A stretch of DNA of 5,777 nt from MGIIa-K1 sp964577145 (GTDB taxonomy: Archaea > Thermoplasmatota > Poseidoniia > Poseidoniales > Poseidoniaceae), in assembly GCA_964577145.1 (NCBI GenBank), contig CAZNXM010000063.1, positions 1-5,777 of the forward strand. The letters are read 5' to 3'. Numbering within the stretch: position 1 is the stretch's first letter; every line of letters begins with the position of its first letter. The notes under the pieces were generated by a model. It saw only the letters and a program-made list of their open reading frames with translations. It did not search any database and was not told the DNA's origin. Positions 1-5,732 of this stretch are shown one piece after another. Made by a program: the position numbers and the translations under genes.

Positions 1-63
1 GGGGTTCGAACCCACGACCTTGGGATTAACAGTCCCACGCTCCACCAGCTAAGCTAAATCGGC
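1..63 (-). tRNA. trnN: tRNA-Asn (anticodon GTT), 3' end cut by window edge
   Basis: Reading the minus strand from base 63, the cloverleaf parts appear in order: 5' acceptor strand GCCGATT, linker TA, D-stem GCTT/GAGC around a loop with GG, anticodon stem TGGGA/TCCCA (five perfect pairs), loop CTGTTAA with anticodon GTT, a five-base variable loop, T-stem GTGGG and T-loop TTCGAAC followed by CCC. The last two T-stem bases, the 3' acceptor strand and any CCA lie beyond base 1, so acceptor pairing cannot be tested. The D-loop has G where A21 is usual, a mild departure. No intron interrupts the visible part. The tRNA decodes AAC and AAU. It lies 54 bases downstream of guaAB on the same strand, with its own TATA-like element. 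Confidence 0.93.
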
Positions 64-84
64 AACTTCGCCGAATCACCTTCC

Positions 85-91
85 CTATATG
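85..91 (-). promoter_or_regulatory. TATA-like element for tRNA-Asn
   Basis: The minus strand reads CATATAG here, centred at base 88, which is 25 bases upstream of the first tRNA base (63). Archaeal TATA boxes are centred about 25-27 bases before the transcription start. The spacing therefore suggests a primary transcript that starts at or very near the mature tRNA 5' end. The match to a full BRE/TATA consensus is modest, and the assignment rests mainly on position. Confidence 0.45.
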
Positions 92-117
92 ACGATGTCC
101 ATCGGAAAAGGTGCTAT

Positions 118-1065
118 TCACTCCCACTCGATGGTGCCCGGTGGTTTGTGGGTAATGTCGTAGACTACCCTGTTTACTGCACCCTTTAGCGTATTGGTAA
201 TCCGGGTGCTAATCTTTGCCAGTACATCATGTGGAATCTCGGAATAGCGTGCACTCATACCATCCATTGACTGAACGGCTCGTACAACAATTGTCTCGCC
301 GTATGCACGTACATCGCCATGAACTCCTACACTTCTAACCGGTAGAAGTGCCGCGAAATATTGCCATGGGATTTCCATTTTACCGGCTTCGGCAGCCGCT
401 TCCAATTCTTCTTCGACAATCGCACATGCTTCGCGAACGACATGGACTCTCTCAAGTGTGAGGGGGCCAAGACATCTGAGTGCTAATCCCGGCCCGGGGA
501 AGGGCTGGCGGTCTGCTACCCTAATTTTCAGGGCACGGGCCAGATCCCTGACCTCATCTTTGTAGAGGTCACGAAGTGGCTCAATGACTTTGAGAGTCAT
601 ATCCTCTGGCAATCCTCCTACATTGTGATGACTCTTGATGGTATCACGAACACCGCCTCCAGATTCAATCCAGTCGGGCGCAATTGTGCCTTGCACCAAA
701 TACTTCGCACCGACTTTTGCCTGCTCTTCTTCGAATATTCTAATGAATAATTCTCCGATTACCTTGCGCTTTGCCTCAGGTTCAGTGACGTCCTTTAGTG
801 CCTCGAAATAACGGTCTTCAGCGAATACTGTTGTGAGATTAAGTCCAAGTTCTGCGAGCATTTCTTGAATTTCCTGTGTCTCATTTTTTCGCATTAACCC
901 TGTATCGACATAAACACAGTGAAGTTTACCGCCAACCGCTTGATTCGCGATGACTGCTGCAACTGAAGAATCGACTCCGCCGCTACAAGCAATAATTGCG
1001 ATATCGTCAATCTGCTCCGTCATCGAAGCAGCACTCTCTGAGATGAATTGCTCGCAATCAAACAT
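118..1065 (-). CDS. guaAB: GMP synthase, ATP-pyrophosphatase subunit B (archaeal split type)
   Basis: This subunit adenylates XMP with ATP and uses ammonia to form GMP in the cytoplasm. The ammonia should come from a separate glutamine amidotransferase subunit (GuaAA), which is not in this window. With the ATG at 1065 the protein has 315 residues. The N-type ATP-pyrophosphatase P-loop SGGVDSS is at about residues 28-34. The family motif KSHHNVGGLP is at about 144-153, RQPFPGPGLALR at about 186-197, and the conserved end ITHKPPGTIEWE at 304-315. The length matches archaeal subunit B, and no amidotransferase domain is fused to it. The ATG at 1065 shares its A with the purE stop (TGATG) and follows a GGAGG at 1075-1079, so purE and guaAB are probably translationally coupled. 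A TTG directly before this ATG is a possible but less likely start. Confidence 0.96.
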   Translation of the reverse strand: MFDCEQFISESAASMTEQIDDIAIIACSGGVDSSVAAVIANQAVGGKLHCVYVDTGLMRKNETQEIQEMLAELGLNLTTVFAEDRYFEALKDVTEPEAKRKVIGELFIRIFEEEQAKVGAKYLVQGTIAPDWIESGGGVRDTIKSHHNVGGLPEDMTLKVIEPLRDLYKDEVRDLARALKIRVADRQPFPGPGLALRCLGPLTLERVHVVREACAIVEEELEAAAEAGKMEIPWQYFAALLPVRSVGVHGDVRAYGETIVVRAVQSMDGMSARYSEIPHDVLAKISTRITNTLKGAVNRVVYDITHKPPGTIEWE

Positions 1066-1547
1066 CAAACCCCGCCTCCGCTCACTTCTGCATCCATTTG
1101 CTTTACACGCTCGACTTGGTCGAGTTTGTTCTGCTTCAGGGCTGCTGCATAGTCAGCGTTAGACAGAGCTAGTATCTGTGTAGCAAGATATCCGGCATTA
1201 TCGCCACGGTCTACACCCACTGTTGCAGCCGGTACGCCGGGGGGAAGTTGTGCGATGGATAGCAGGCTATCTAGCGGAACTTTTCCGCCTACTGGAACTC
1301 CAATCACAGGCTTGGTTGTTATTGCCGCAACCGCACCTGGCAATGCAGCCGCAAGACCAGCCATTGCGATGAAAACTTTGCATCCATCCGCTTCTGCATC
1401 GTGAACTATTTGCTCGACAAATGCAGGTGAACGATGTGCACTTGCTACACGTAATTGGTAACTGACACCGAACTGATCAAGAATCTTGGTGCACTTTTCA
1501 GCAATGGGCATGTCCGACTTCGAACCAAGTAGGATGGTGGCATCCAT
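1065..1547 (-). CDS. purE: PurE, N5-carboxyaminoimidazole ribonucleotide mutase / AIR carboxylase
   Basis: PurE forms CAIR in de novo purine synthesis, by rearranging N5-CAIR (class I, with PurK) or by carboxylating AIR directly (class II). From the ATG at 1547 it has 160 residues, the usual single-domain size. Visible motifs are GSKSDMP near residue 8, SAHRSP at 36-41 with the catalytic histidine at 38, AGLAAALPG at about 63-71 and GVPVGG shortly after. The overall pattern is class I, but the second histidine conserved in class I enzymes (AAHLPG) is Ala at residue 68. No purK is visible. The 1547 start leaves the usual few residues before GSK. ATG at 1574 (169 residues) or TTG at 1577 are alternatives, and no clear ribosome binding site decides between them. 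The stop overlaps the guaAB start by one base. Confidence 0.95.
   Translation of the reverse strand: MDATILLGSKSDMPIAEKCTKILDQFGVSYQLRVASAHRSPAFVEQIVHDAEADGCKVFIAMAGLAAALPGAVAAITTKPVIGVPVGGKVPLDSLLSIAQLPPGVPAATVGVDRGDNAGYLATQILALSNADYAAALKQNKLDQVERVKQMDAEVSGGGV
1075..1079 (-). promoter_or_regulatory. Ribosome binding site of guaAB inside purE
   Basis: The minus strand reads GGAGG here, nine bases before the ATG at 1065 and six before the TTG at 1068. It lies in the last codons of purE (a Gly-Gly-Gly-Val tail), so translation of guaAB can be re-initiated by ribosomes finishing purE. Confidence 0.7.
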
Positions 1548-1603
1548 GATGAGGGGCCATCGACGGTGGTTCATCAAGGTGCCGAGAGAAAAATGTGCCC
1601 AAT

Positions 1604-2152
1604 TTACAGCAATTCCAATGGATTAATCATAGTATCACGACGAATTACCTCTACCGGGTGTGGAGACGATTCAGGGATTATCCACTCCCATTCCCCCGGG
1701 CAAAGTAAGTGGCCTCCAGATAGAATAATGATTGGATTATTGTGAACCATTGTACGAAATCGGTAGATGAATGCAGGGATTATCCAAGCTGGTACATCTT
1801 GTAGATTCCAAATCCCTGCAGGCCATTCCCTTAGGCGGTTGAGCAAGGTTCGAACCCGTTTGCGTTCATCGTTGAGCACATTGCGAGCCCGGACTTCGAT
1901 CTCAATTGGAACAGTGCAACCCATTACATGAGATTCTAGTAATTTCTGAGCAAGTACAACTCTACCTTGTCTAGCAGCAACACATGCTGCTCTAGCAAGA
2001 CGTGGACCTCTGTCCGAGCCATCCAAGGAGAGTATTTGTTCGAGGCGTTGACGCTTTTTTGAATCAAGATTACACGCCCCCAAATCGATACTACCTCTCC
2101 AACGAAAAGGTGCGACCCAACGGTATTCTCTTTCTGGCTCAAGGAATCTCAT
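1604..2152 (-). CDS. Hypothetical basic soluble protein of about 182 residues
   Basis: I do not recognise this protein. From the ATG at 2152 it has 182 residues, without a signal peptide or clear membrane segment. The first third is rich in Arg and Trp (EYRWVAPFRWRG at about 9-20). A helical middle region follows (RLARAACVAARQGRVVLAQK at about 51-70), then an Arg/Lys-rich stretch (RNVLNDERKRVRTLLNRLRE at about 90-109). The last third is hydrophobic and Trp-rich, with IIILSGGH near 141-148, WEWIIP near 155-160 and the end MINPLELL. No known catalytic motif or metal-binding cluster is evident. The ATG at 2152 is preferred because GAGGG lies six bases upstream. An in-frame ATG at 2188 would add 12 residues and has no such site. 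The gene is 64 bases after the membrane protein gene and 56 bases before purE, all on one strand, so co-transcription is plausible. It is probably real: it is long, open and fits the spacing, and other frames offer nothing better. Confidence 0.72.
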   Translation of the reverse strand: MRFLEPEREYRWVAPFRWRGSIDLGACNLDSKKRQRLEQILSLDGSDRGPRLARAACVAARQGRVVLAQKLLESHVMGCTVPIEIEVRARNVLNDERKRVRTLLNRLREWPAGIWNLQDVPAWIIPAFIYRFRTMVHNNPIIILSGGHLLCPGEWEWIIPESSPHPVEVIRRDTMINPLELL

Positions 2153-2158
2153 AGCGAT

Positions 2159-2163
2159 CCCTC
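2159..2163 (-). promoter_or_regulatory. Likely ribosome binding site deciding the start at 2152
   Basis: The minus strand reads GAGGG, six bases before the ATG at 2152. The upstream in-frame ATG at 2188 is preceded by a sequence without any GGAGG-like run, so the inner start is preferred. Confidence 0.45.
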
Positions 2164-2216
2164 TTATGTCCAATGGTTGTTCCAACATGACGCTGGAAAC
2201 GGATGATTAAGGGTAT

Positions 2217-2765
2217 TTATTCTTCAGATGACCCTGGTAAGTGAATGTCAAACTGAATAGGCGCATCTGCCTCTATTAGGATTCGATTACCTTCTCTCAC
2301 ACCACGAATAATAACTCCATCAATTCTCATCAACGGACGTGCTGCCCAACGCCTGTGGAAAATTTTCGCACCTTCTATCTGCGGAAGTAAAACCTGAGGG
2401 TCCCAATCCATTCGGTATGCTGTTCCCGACAAGGTGGAAAGTTTGGAGGCAAGTCGATAATTTAGAGTCCAACATCCAATCCCAATCAAAGCAATGACAA
2501 TTTCAGGCATTGGGAAAAACAAGATTACTGATGCGAATGGCGATACTAAGAGATGAAGCATATCTATGCGCCCTGGTACTAATTGAACTCCAATAAATAC
2601 TGCAAATAAGGACAGCATAAGCCCTGCTGCGAGAAGACCAAGAGGTAAGATTCCACCCTTTGTAAATAGAAAAATCAAGCCTGCTACAAGGGGTAATAAT
2701 GACCATGCAAGTGGAAATAGCATCTTTGGCCCAGCCTTTGGACCCTCTACCTTTTCCCACCCCAT
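2217..2765 (-). CDS. Hypothetical small membrane protein with about four hydrophobic segments
   Basis: I do not recognise a named family. From the ATG at 2765 the protein has 182 residues. Hydrophobic segments lie at about 16-35 (FPLAWSLLPLVAGLIFLFT), 38-63 (rich in Leu, Ala and Phe), 70-85 (LLVSPFASVILFFPM region) and 87-105 (EIVIALIGIGCWTLNYRLA). The third and fourth are separated only by a Pro and could form a hairpin. The remaining 75 or so residues are polar, with aromatic and basic residues, and end in an acidic SSEE tail, so a soluble domain at the membrane is likely. The ATG at 2765 is preferred over a TTG at 2789, which would add eight residues, although neither has a clear ribosome binding site. 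The gene follows gcvPB by 73 bases and precedes the soluble unknown by 64. Its role cannot be stated; transport, signalling or membrane anchoring are all open. Confidence 0.75.
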   Translation of the reverse strand: MGWEKVEGPKAGPKMLFPLAWSLLPLVAGLIFLFTKGGILPLGLLAAGLMLSLFAVFIGVQLVPGRIDMLHLLVSPFASVILFFPMPEIVIALIGIGCWTLNYRLASKLSTLSGTAYRMDWDPQVLLPQIEGAKIFHRRWAARPLMRIDGVIIRGVREGNRILIEADAPIQFDIHLPGSSEE

Positions 2766-2810
2766 GTTACTTGCGAGCGAGCACTGCAAATTGAACTTGC
2801 TTCTAGTCGC

Positions 2811-2822
2811 AAATACAATTCG
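2811..2822 (-). promoter_or_regulatory. Possible TATA/BRE promoter for the membrane protein gene
   Basis: In the 73-base gap after gcvPB the minus strand reads CGAATTGTATTT. This resembles an archaeal purine-rich BRE followed by an A/T-rich TATA box. A start about 25 bases downstream would fall near 2789 and give a leader of about 24 bases to the ATG at 2765. If real, it would let the 2765-to-118 genes be transcribed separately from gcvPA-gcvPB. The match is loose. Confidence 0.28.
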
Positions 2823-2838
2823 ATGAATGTGAAAGTGA

Positions 2839-4341
2839 TTATTCCTCTTCGAACGGATGTGCTAGCGTCAGATTTCGCGCAGCATATACTTCGTCAACCC
2901 TTCTAACAGGAGTTGTAGTAGGTGCTTGATGCAGGATTTCGGGGTCTTCCGCTAGGATATCGACGAAACGCTCAGCGAATAAGTCGAGCACTTCCTTGGA
3001 TTCAGTTTCAGTCGGTTCAATCATCACACACTCTGGTACAATAAGAGGGAAGTAGACTGTTGGAGCCATGTATCCACGGTCGAGAAGACCCTTTGCAATA
3101 TCCATCGCTCCAACACCTGATTCTTCTTTGAGTGGGGCAAGTGAAAGTGTGAATTCATGCTTGACAATATCTACAGGCGCACCATCGCAAAAGAGGTGGT
3201 CAAGACCGCGCTCCACTGCAATATTCTGAATCATGTGGCGAAGGTAATTGGCATTGAGAACCGCGTGCTCAGACATCGTTTTTAGTTCACGGCCATAGCG
3301 CCGATAGAATGCCCATGAACGAACTACTGCTCCAGCATTACCATGCCATTGCTGGACCTTTCCAATACTATTTTTGGGGTAGTGCCACTGGTACCACCAT
3401 TCATTATTTGCATTAGTTAGGGGGTCTTGAGGCATTACTGGCCGACGCTTCACAACAGGGCCTGGTAAGAATTCAGCAAGGTGAGATCTAACGCCGATAG
3501 GACCTGAACCCGGACCGCCACCACCATGAGGTTGGCTGAATGTTTTGTGAAGATTGTAATGAACAGCATCGAATCCCATCAAACCCGGCGATGTGCGCCC
3601 CAAGATGGCATTGAAATTTGCACCATCGTAGTACATCTGTCCACCAGCCTCATGGACGATTTTTGCCGCTTCAGCAATCTCTGGCTCAAATACGCCAAGA
3701 GTGCTAGGATTGGTAATCATCATCGCAGCAGTATCGTCTCCTACAACGGCTCTCAGGGCATCCAAATTGAGTCTGCCATCATCTGCCGACGGAATTTCTA
3801 TGATTTCGAAACCAGCCATTGCAGCTGAAGCAGGATTTGTCCCATGAGCAGAATCAGGAACTATTACCTTGGTTCGACCCAATTCACCACGGCCACGGAA
3901 ATATTCCTGTATGCAACGTATCGCAGTGAACTCCCCTTGAGCGCCAGCAACGGGCTGCAAAGTAACTGAATCCATTCCAGAACATATTCCTAACATCTCT
4001 TGCATCTCGTGGAAAATTGCTAACAAACCTTGGATTTGATGCTCAGGCTGCAAGGGATGGAGGTCAGCGATTCCGGGAATTTGAGCGATTACTTCATTCA
4101 CTCTTGGATTATGTTTCATCGTACACGAACCGAGTGGATAGAATCCGGTATCAATTCCGAAATTACGGTTCGAAAGCCAGGTATAATGACGTACCATCTC
4201 AGGCTCTGACAACCTCGGCCATCGAGGAGCAGAAGCCCTTTTCATTGAATCCGGTAATCTTAGTGAATCGACTGAAAGAATCGGCTCGGGCTGAGAATAT
4301 CCTCTACCCTCAGCACCATTATGCTCAAACAAATGGCTCAC
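2839..4341 (-). CDS. gcvPB: Glycine dehydrogenase (decarboxylating) subunit 2
   Basis: This is the PLP-carrying half of the glycine cleavage P-protein. With GcvPA it decarboxylates glycine and passes the aminomethyl group to the lipoyl arm of GcvH. The product has 500 residues, slightly long for the family. The PLP lysine is Lys266 in YNLHKTFSQPHGGGGPGSGP. Other family motifs are TGFYPLGSCTMKHNP at about 65-79, DSAHGTNPAS at 163-172, a YYDGAN segment at 237-242, KHEFTLSL near 394-401, and PTVYFPLIVPE through MIEPTETES at about 427-448. Residues about 301-312 look like an insertion after the glycine-rich loop, and the nearby usual YGN is HGN. The start is GTG, whose last bases overlap the gcvPA stop as GTGA. 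A GGGGGTG run lies five bases upstream, and the N-terminal residues already align with the family, so this start is secure. Confidence 0.96.
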   Translation of the reverse strand: MSHLFEHNGAEGRGYSQPEPILSVDSLRLPDSMKRASAPRWPRLSEPEMVRHYTWLSNRNFGIDTGFYPLGSCTMKHNPRVNEVIAQIPGIADLHPLQPEHQIQGLLAIFHEMQEMLGICSGMDSVTLQPVAGAQGEFTAIRCIQEYFRGRGELGRTKVIVPDSAHGTNPASAAMAGFEIIEIPSADDGRLNLDALRAVVGDDTAAMMITNPSTLGVFEPEIAEAAKIVHEAGGQMYYDGANFNAILGRTSPGLMGFDAVHYNLHKTFSQPHGGGGPGSGPIGVRSHLAEFLPGPVVKRRPVMPQDPLTNANNEWWYQWHYPKNSIGKVQQWHGNAGAVVRSWAFYRRYGRELKTMSEHAVLNANYLRHMIQNIAVERGLDHLFCDGAPVDIVKHEFTLSLAPLKEESGVGAMDIAKGLLDRGYMAPTVYFPLIVPECVMIEPTETESKEVLDLFAERFVDILAEDPEILHQAPTTTPVRRVDEVYAARNLTLAHPFEEE

Positions 4342-5720
4342 TGAACCACCCCCTGGATTTTGCTAGAAGACCAAACTGCCAAATGTGCAGCAAGCAATTC
4401 AATTTCGGCGGCTTTTGTCTGGTCAGTACATGTCACCAAGAGCCAATTTTTCCGACTAGGATACCATGCTGAAAGGTCAAAACCGCCAATCAAACCATTT
4501 GACTCCAGATAATTCAAGCATTCAAAAGCACTACCTGGTAACTCTACTACGAATTCATTGTAGTGAAACAATTCCAAATGTGGTAATGCTATAGTCGCTA
4601 CTTCTGATAATTTATCTTTAGCCATCTGCGTAGCAGCCATATTTCGACATGCTAAATTCTTGAGCCCCTCAGGACCTAATAATGACATGTGCATTGCACC
4701 CATTAGTGCAATCAGTGTTTCATTTGTGCAGATATTGCTAGTAGCCCTATGTCTACGGATATGTTGCTCTCGAGTGGATAATGTTAGACAGTATGCCTCC
4801 TTTCCATCAACATCTATTGAACGTCCGACAATTCTACCGGGCATCTGGCGCAAATATGCCTTTGTACATGCAAAGATACCGTAAAGTGGACCACCATAGG
4901 TAATTGGTGAACCGAGGGCTTGTCCTTCACCAACGACGATATCAGCACCATAATTTCCCGGAGCCTCGAGCATGCCGAGGCTAGTCACTGAAACTCCGAC
5001 AATAAATGCTGTATTATCGCCAATGATTTCCTTGACTGAAGAAAAGCCACCATCAATCAAGCCCAAGGGATTGGGTTGCTCAACATAGATACCGCAACTA
5101 CCTGCAGCTTCTTTCAATGAATCGAGATCAAGACTTCCATCAGAATTATGGGCGAGAGTTTTGATGGTTACTCCACCACCTTGGGTATAATTTTCAATTA
5201 CCGAAAGGCGGGATGGCGGAAGCATATCTGACACATATATCGTGTCTTTTTGCGTAGCCTTACGCCCATGAACTCTAACCGCACAAGTCAATGCTTCCGC
5301 AGCAGCAGTAGAGCCATCATAAACCGAAAGATTAGCCACTTCTAAGCCAACTAATTCGCTGATTAAAGTCTGAAATTCCCACATTGCTTGTAGCATTCCT
5401 TGGCTGACCTCAGGCTGATATGGAGTATATGCGGTTAGGAACTCTCCTCGGTTGATTAGTTGGAATACCGCTGCAGGAACATGGTTGCGATATAATCCAG
5501 CACCCAAGAAATTTACACGCTCCCCAAGGGCGACATTTGCACCCAATAGAAGACGTGCATCAGAAAGAATTTCCTCCTCGGTCTGTGGTGGTCGAAGTGG
5601 CAAATCAAAGTCCATTCGAACCTCTTCTGGAATGTCTGAAAACAAATCATCCATAGATGACATTCCCATCACAGAAAGCATTTCCATCTCTCTTCCGAGA
5701 TTTGGTAACTGGTCGACCAT
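4338..5720 (-). CDS. gcvPA: Glycine dehydrogenase (decarboxylating) subunit 1
   Basis: This is the N-terminal half of the split glycine cleavage P-protein. It pairs with GcvPB to form the decarboxylase, and this half lacks the PLP lysine but helps shape the active site. From the ATG at 5720 it has 460 residues, the normal size for split GcvPA. Family features are the N-terminal SSMDDLFSDIPEEVR at about 21-35, NFLGAGLYRNHVPA near 70-83, TAYTPYQPEVSQG near 96-108, NLSVYDGSTAAAEA near 130-143, GEGQALGSPITYGGPLYG near 264-281, and TREQHIRRHRATSNICTNE near 316-334. The ATG at 5720 is chosen over the ATG at 5759 because GGAGG stands seven bases before it and the residues before MVDQLPN look non-family. 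The gene overlaps gcvPB by four bases. GcvT and GcvH are not in the window and may lie upstream. Confidence 0.96.
   Translation of the reverse strand: MVDQLPNLGREMEMLSVMGMSSMDDLFSDIPEEVRMDFDLPLRPPQTEEEILSDARLLLGANVALGERVNFLGAGLYRNHVPAAVFQLINRGEFLTAYTPYQPEVSQGMLQAMWEFQTLISELVGLEVANLSVYDGSTAAAEALTCAVRVHGRKATQKDTIYVSDMLPPSRLSVIENYTQGGGVTIKTLAHNSDGSLDLDSLKEAAGSCGIYVEQPNPLGLIDGGFSSVKEIIGDNTAFIVGVSVTSLGMLEAPGNYGADIVVGEGQALGSPITYGGPLYGIFACTKAYLRQMPGRIVGRSIDVDGKEAYCLTLSTREQHIRRHRATSNICTNETLIALMGAMHMSLLGPEGLKNLACRNMAATQMAKDKLSEVATIALPHLELFHYNEFVVELPGSAFECLNYLESNGLIGGFDLSAWYPSRKNWLLVTCTDQTKAAEIELLAAHLAVWSSSKIQGVVQ
4347..4353 (-). promoter_or_regulatory. Ribosome binding site of gcvPB within gcvPA
   Basis: The minus strand reads GGGGGTG, six of seven bases of the extended GGAGGTG consensus. 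It sits five bases before the GTG start at 4341, in the final codons of gcvPA. It supports both the GTG start and coupled translation of the two subunits. Confidence 0.55.
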
Positions 5721-5727
5721 GGCCACG

Positions 5728-5732
5728 CCTCC
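5728..5732 (-). promoter_or_regulatory. Ribosome binding site deciding the gcvPA start at 5720
   Basis: The minus strand reads GGAGG, seven bases before the ATG at 5720, an ideal distance. The in-frame ATG at 5759 has no comparable run in the 18 visible bases upstream. Confidence 0.75.

Noticed and set aside
950..1162. Plus-strand open frame of 70 codons across the purE/guaAB junction
   Set aside because: It is antisense to the P-loop end of guaAB and the purE tail, both certain genes.
1065..1547. Reading the AAALPG protein as the PurE-related LarB family
   Set aside because: The N-terminal GSKSDMP, the SAHRSP motif, the 160-residue size and the position next to guaAB all fit PurE itself. 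LarB proteins are longer and have different flanking motifs.
1589..1593. Run of five T on the minus strand between the soluble unknown gene and purE, considered as a terminator
   Set aside because: It is too short and has no stem before it, and the gap between genes is small. It may also lie within the purE leader.
1936..2142. Minus-strand open frame of 68 codons within the 1604-2152 gene
   Set aside because: It is short, nested in a longer open frame and has no recognisable feature.
2503..2760. Minus-strand open frame of 85 codons within the membrane protein gene
   Set aside because: It is a different frame of the same strand with no coherent domain, whereas the 2217-2765 frame has clear membrane segments.
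3526..3828. Plus-strand open frame of 100 codons inside gcvPB
   Set aside because: It is antisense to the conserved PLP-lysine region of gcvPB, and its sequence follows from that gene's codons.
4017..4472. Plus-strand open frame of 151 codons opposite the gcvPB/gcvPA junction
   Set aside because: It is fully antisense to two well-supported enzymes, crosses their junction and shows no recognisable protein features. It is a shadow of the coding strand.
4660..4884. Plus-strand open frame of 74 codons inside gcvPA
   Set aside because: It is antisense to a conserved part of gcvPA and has no features of its own.
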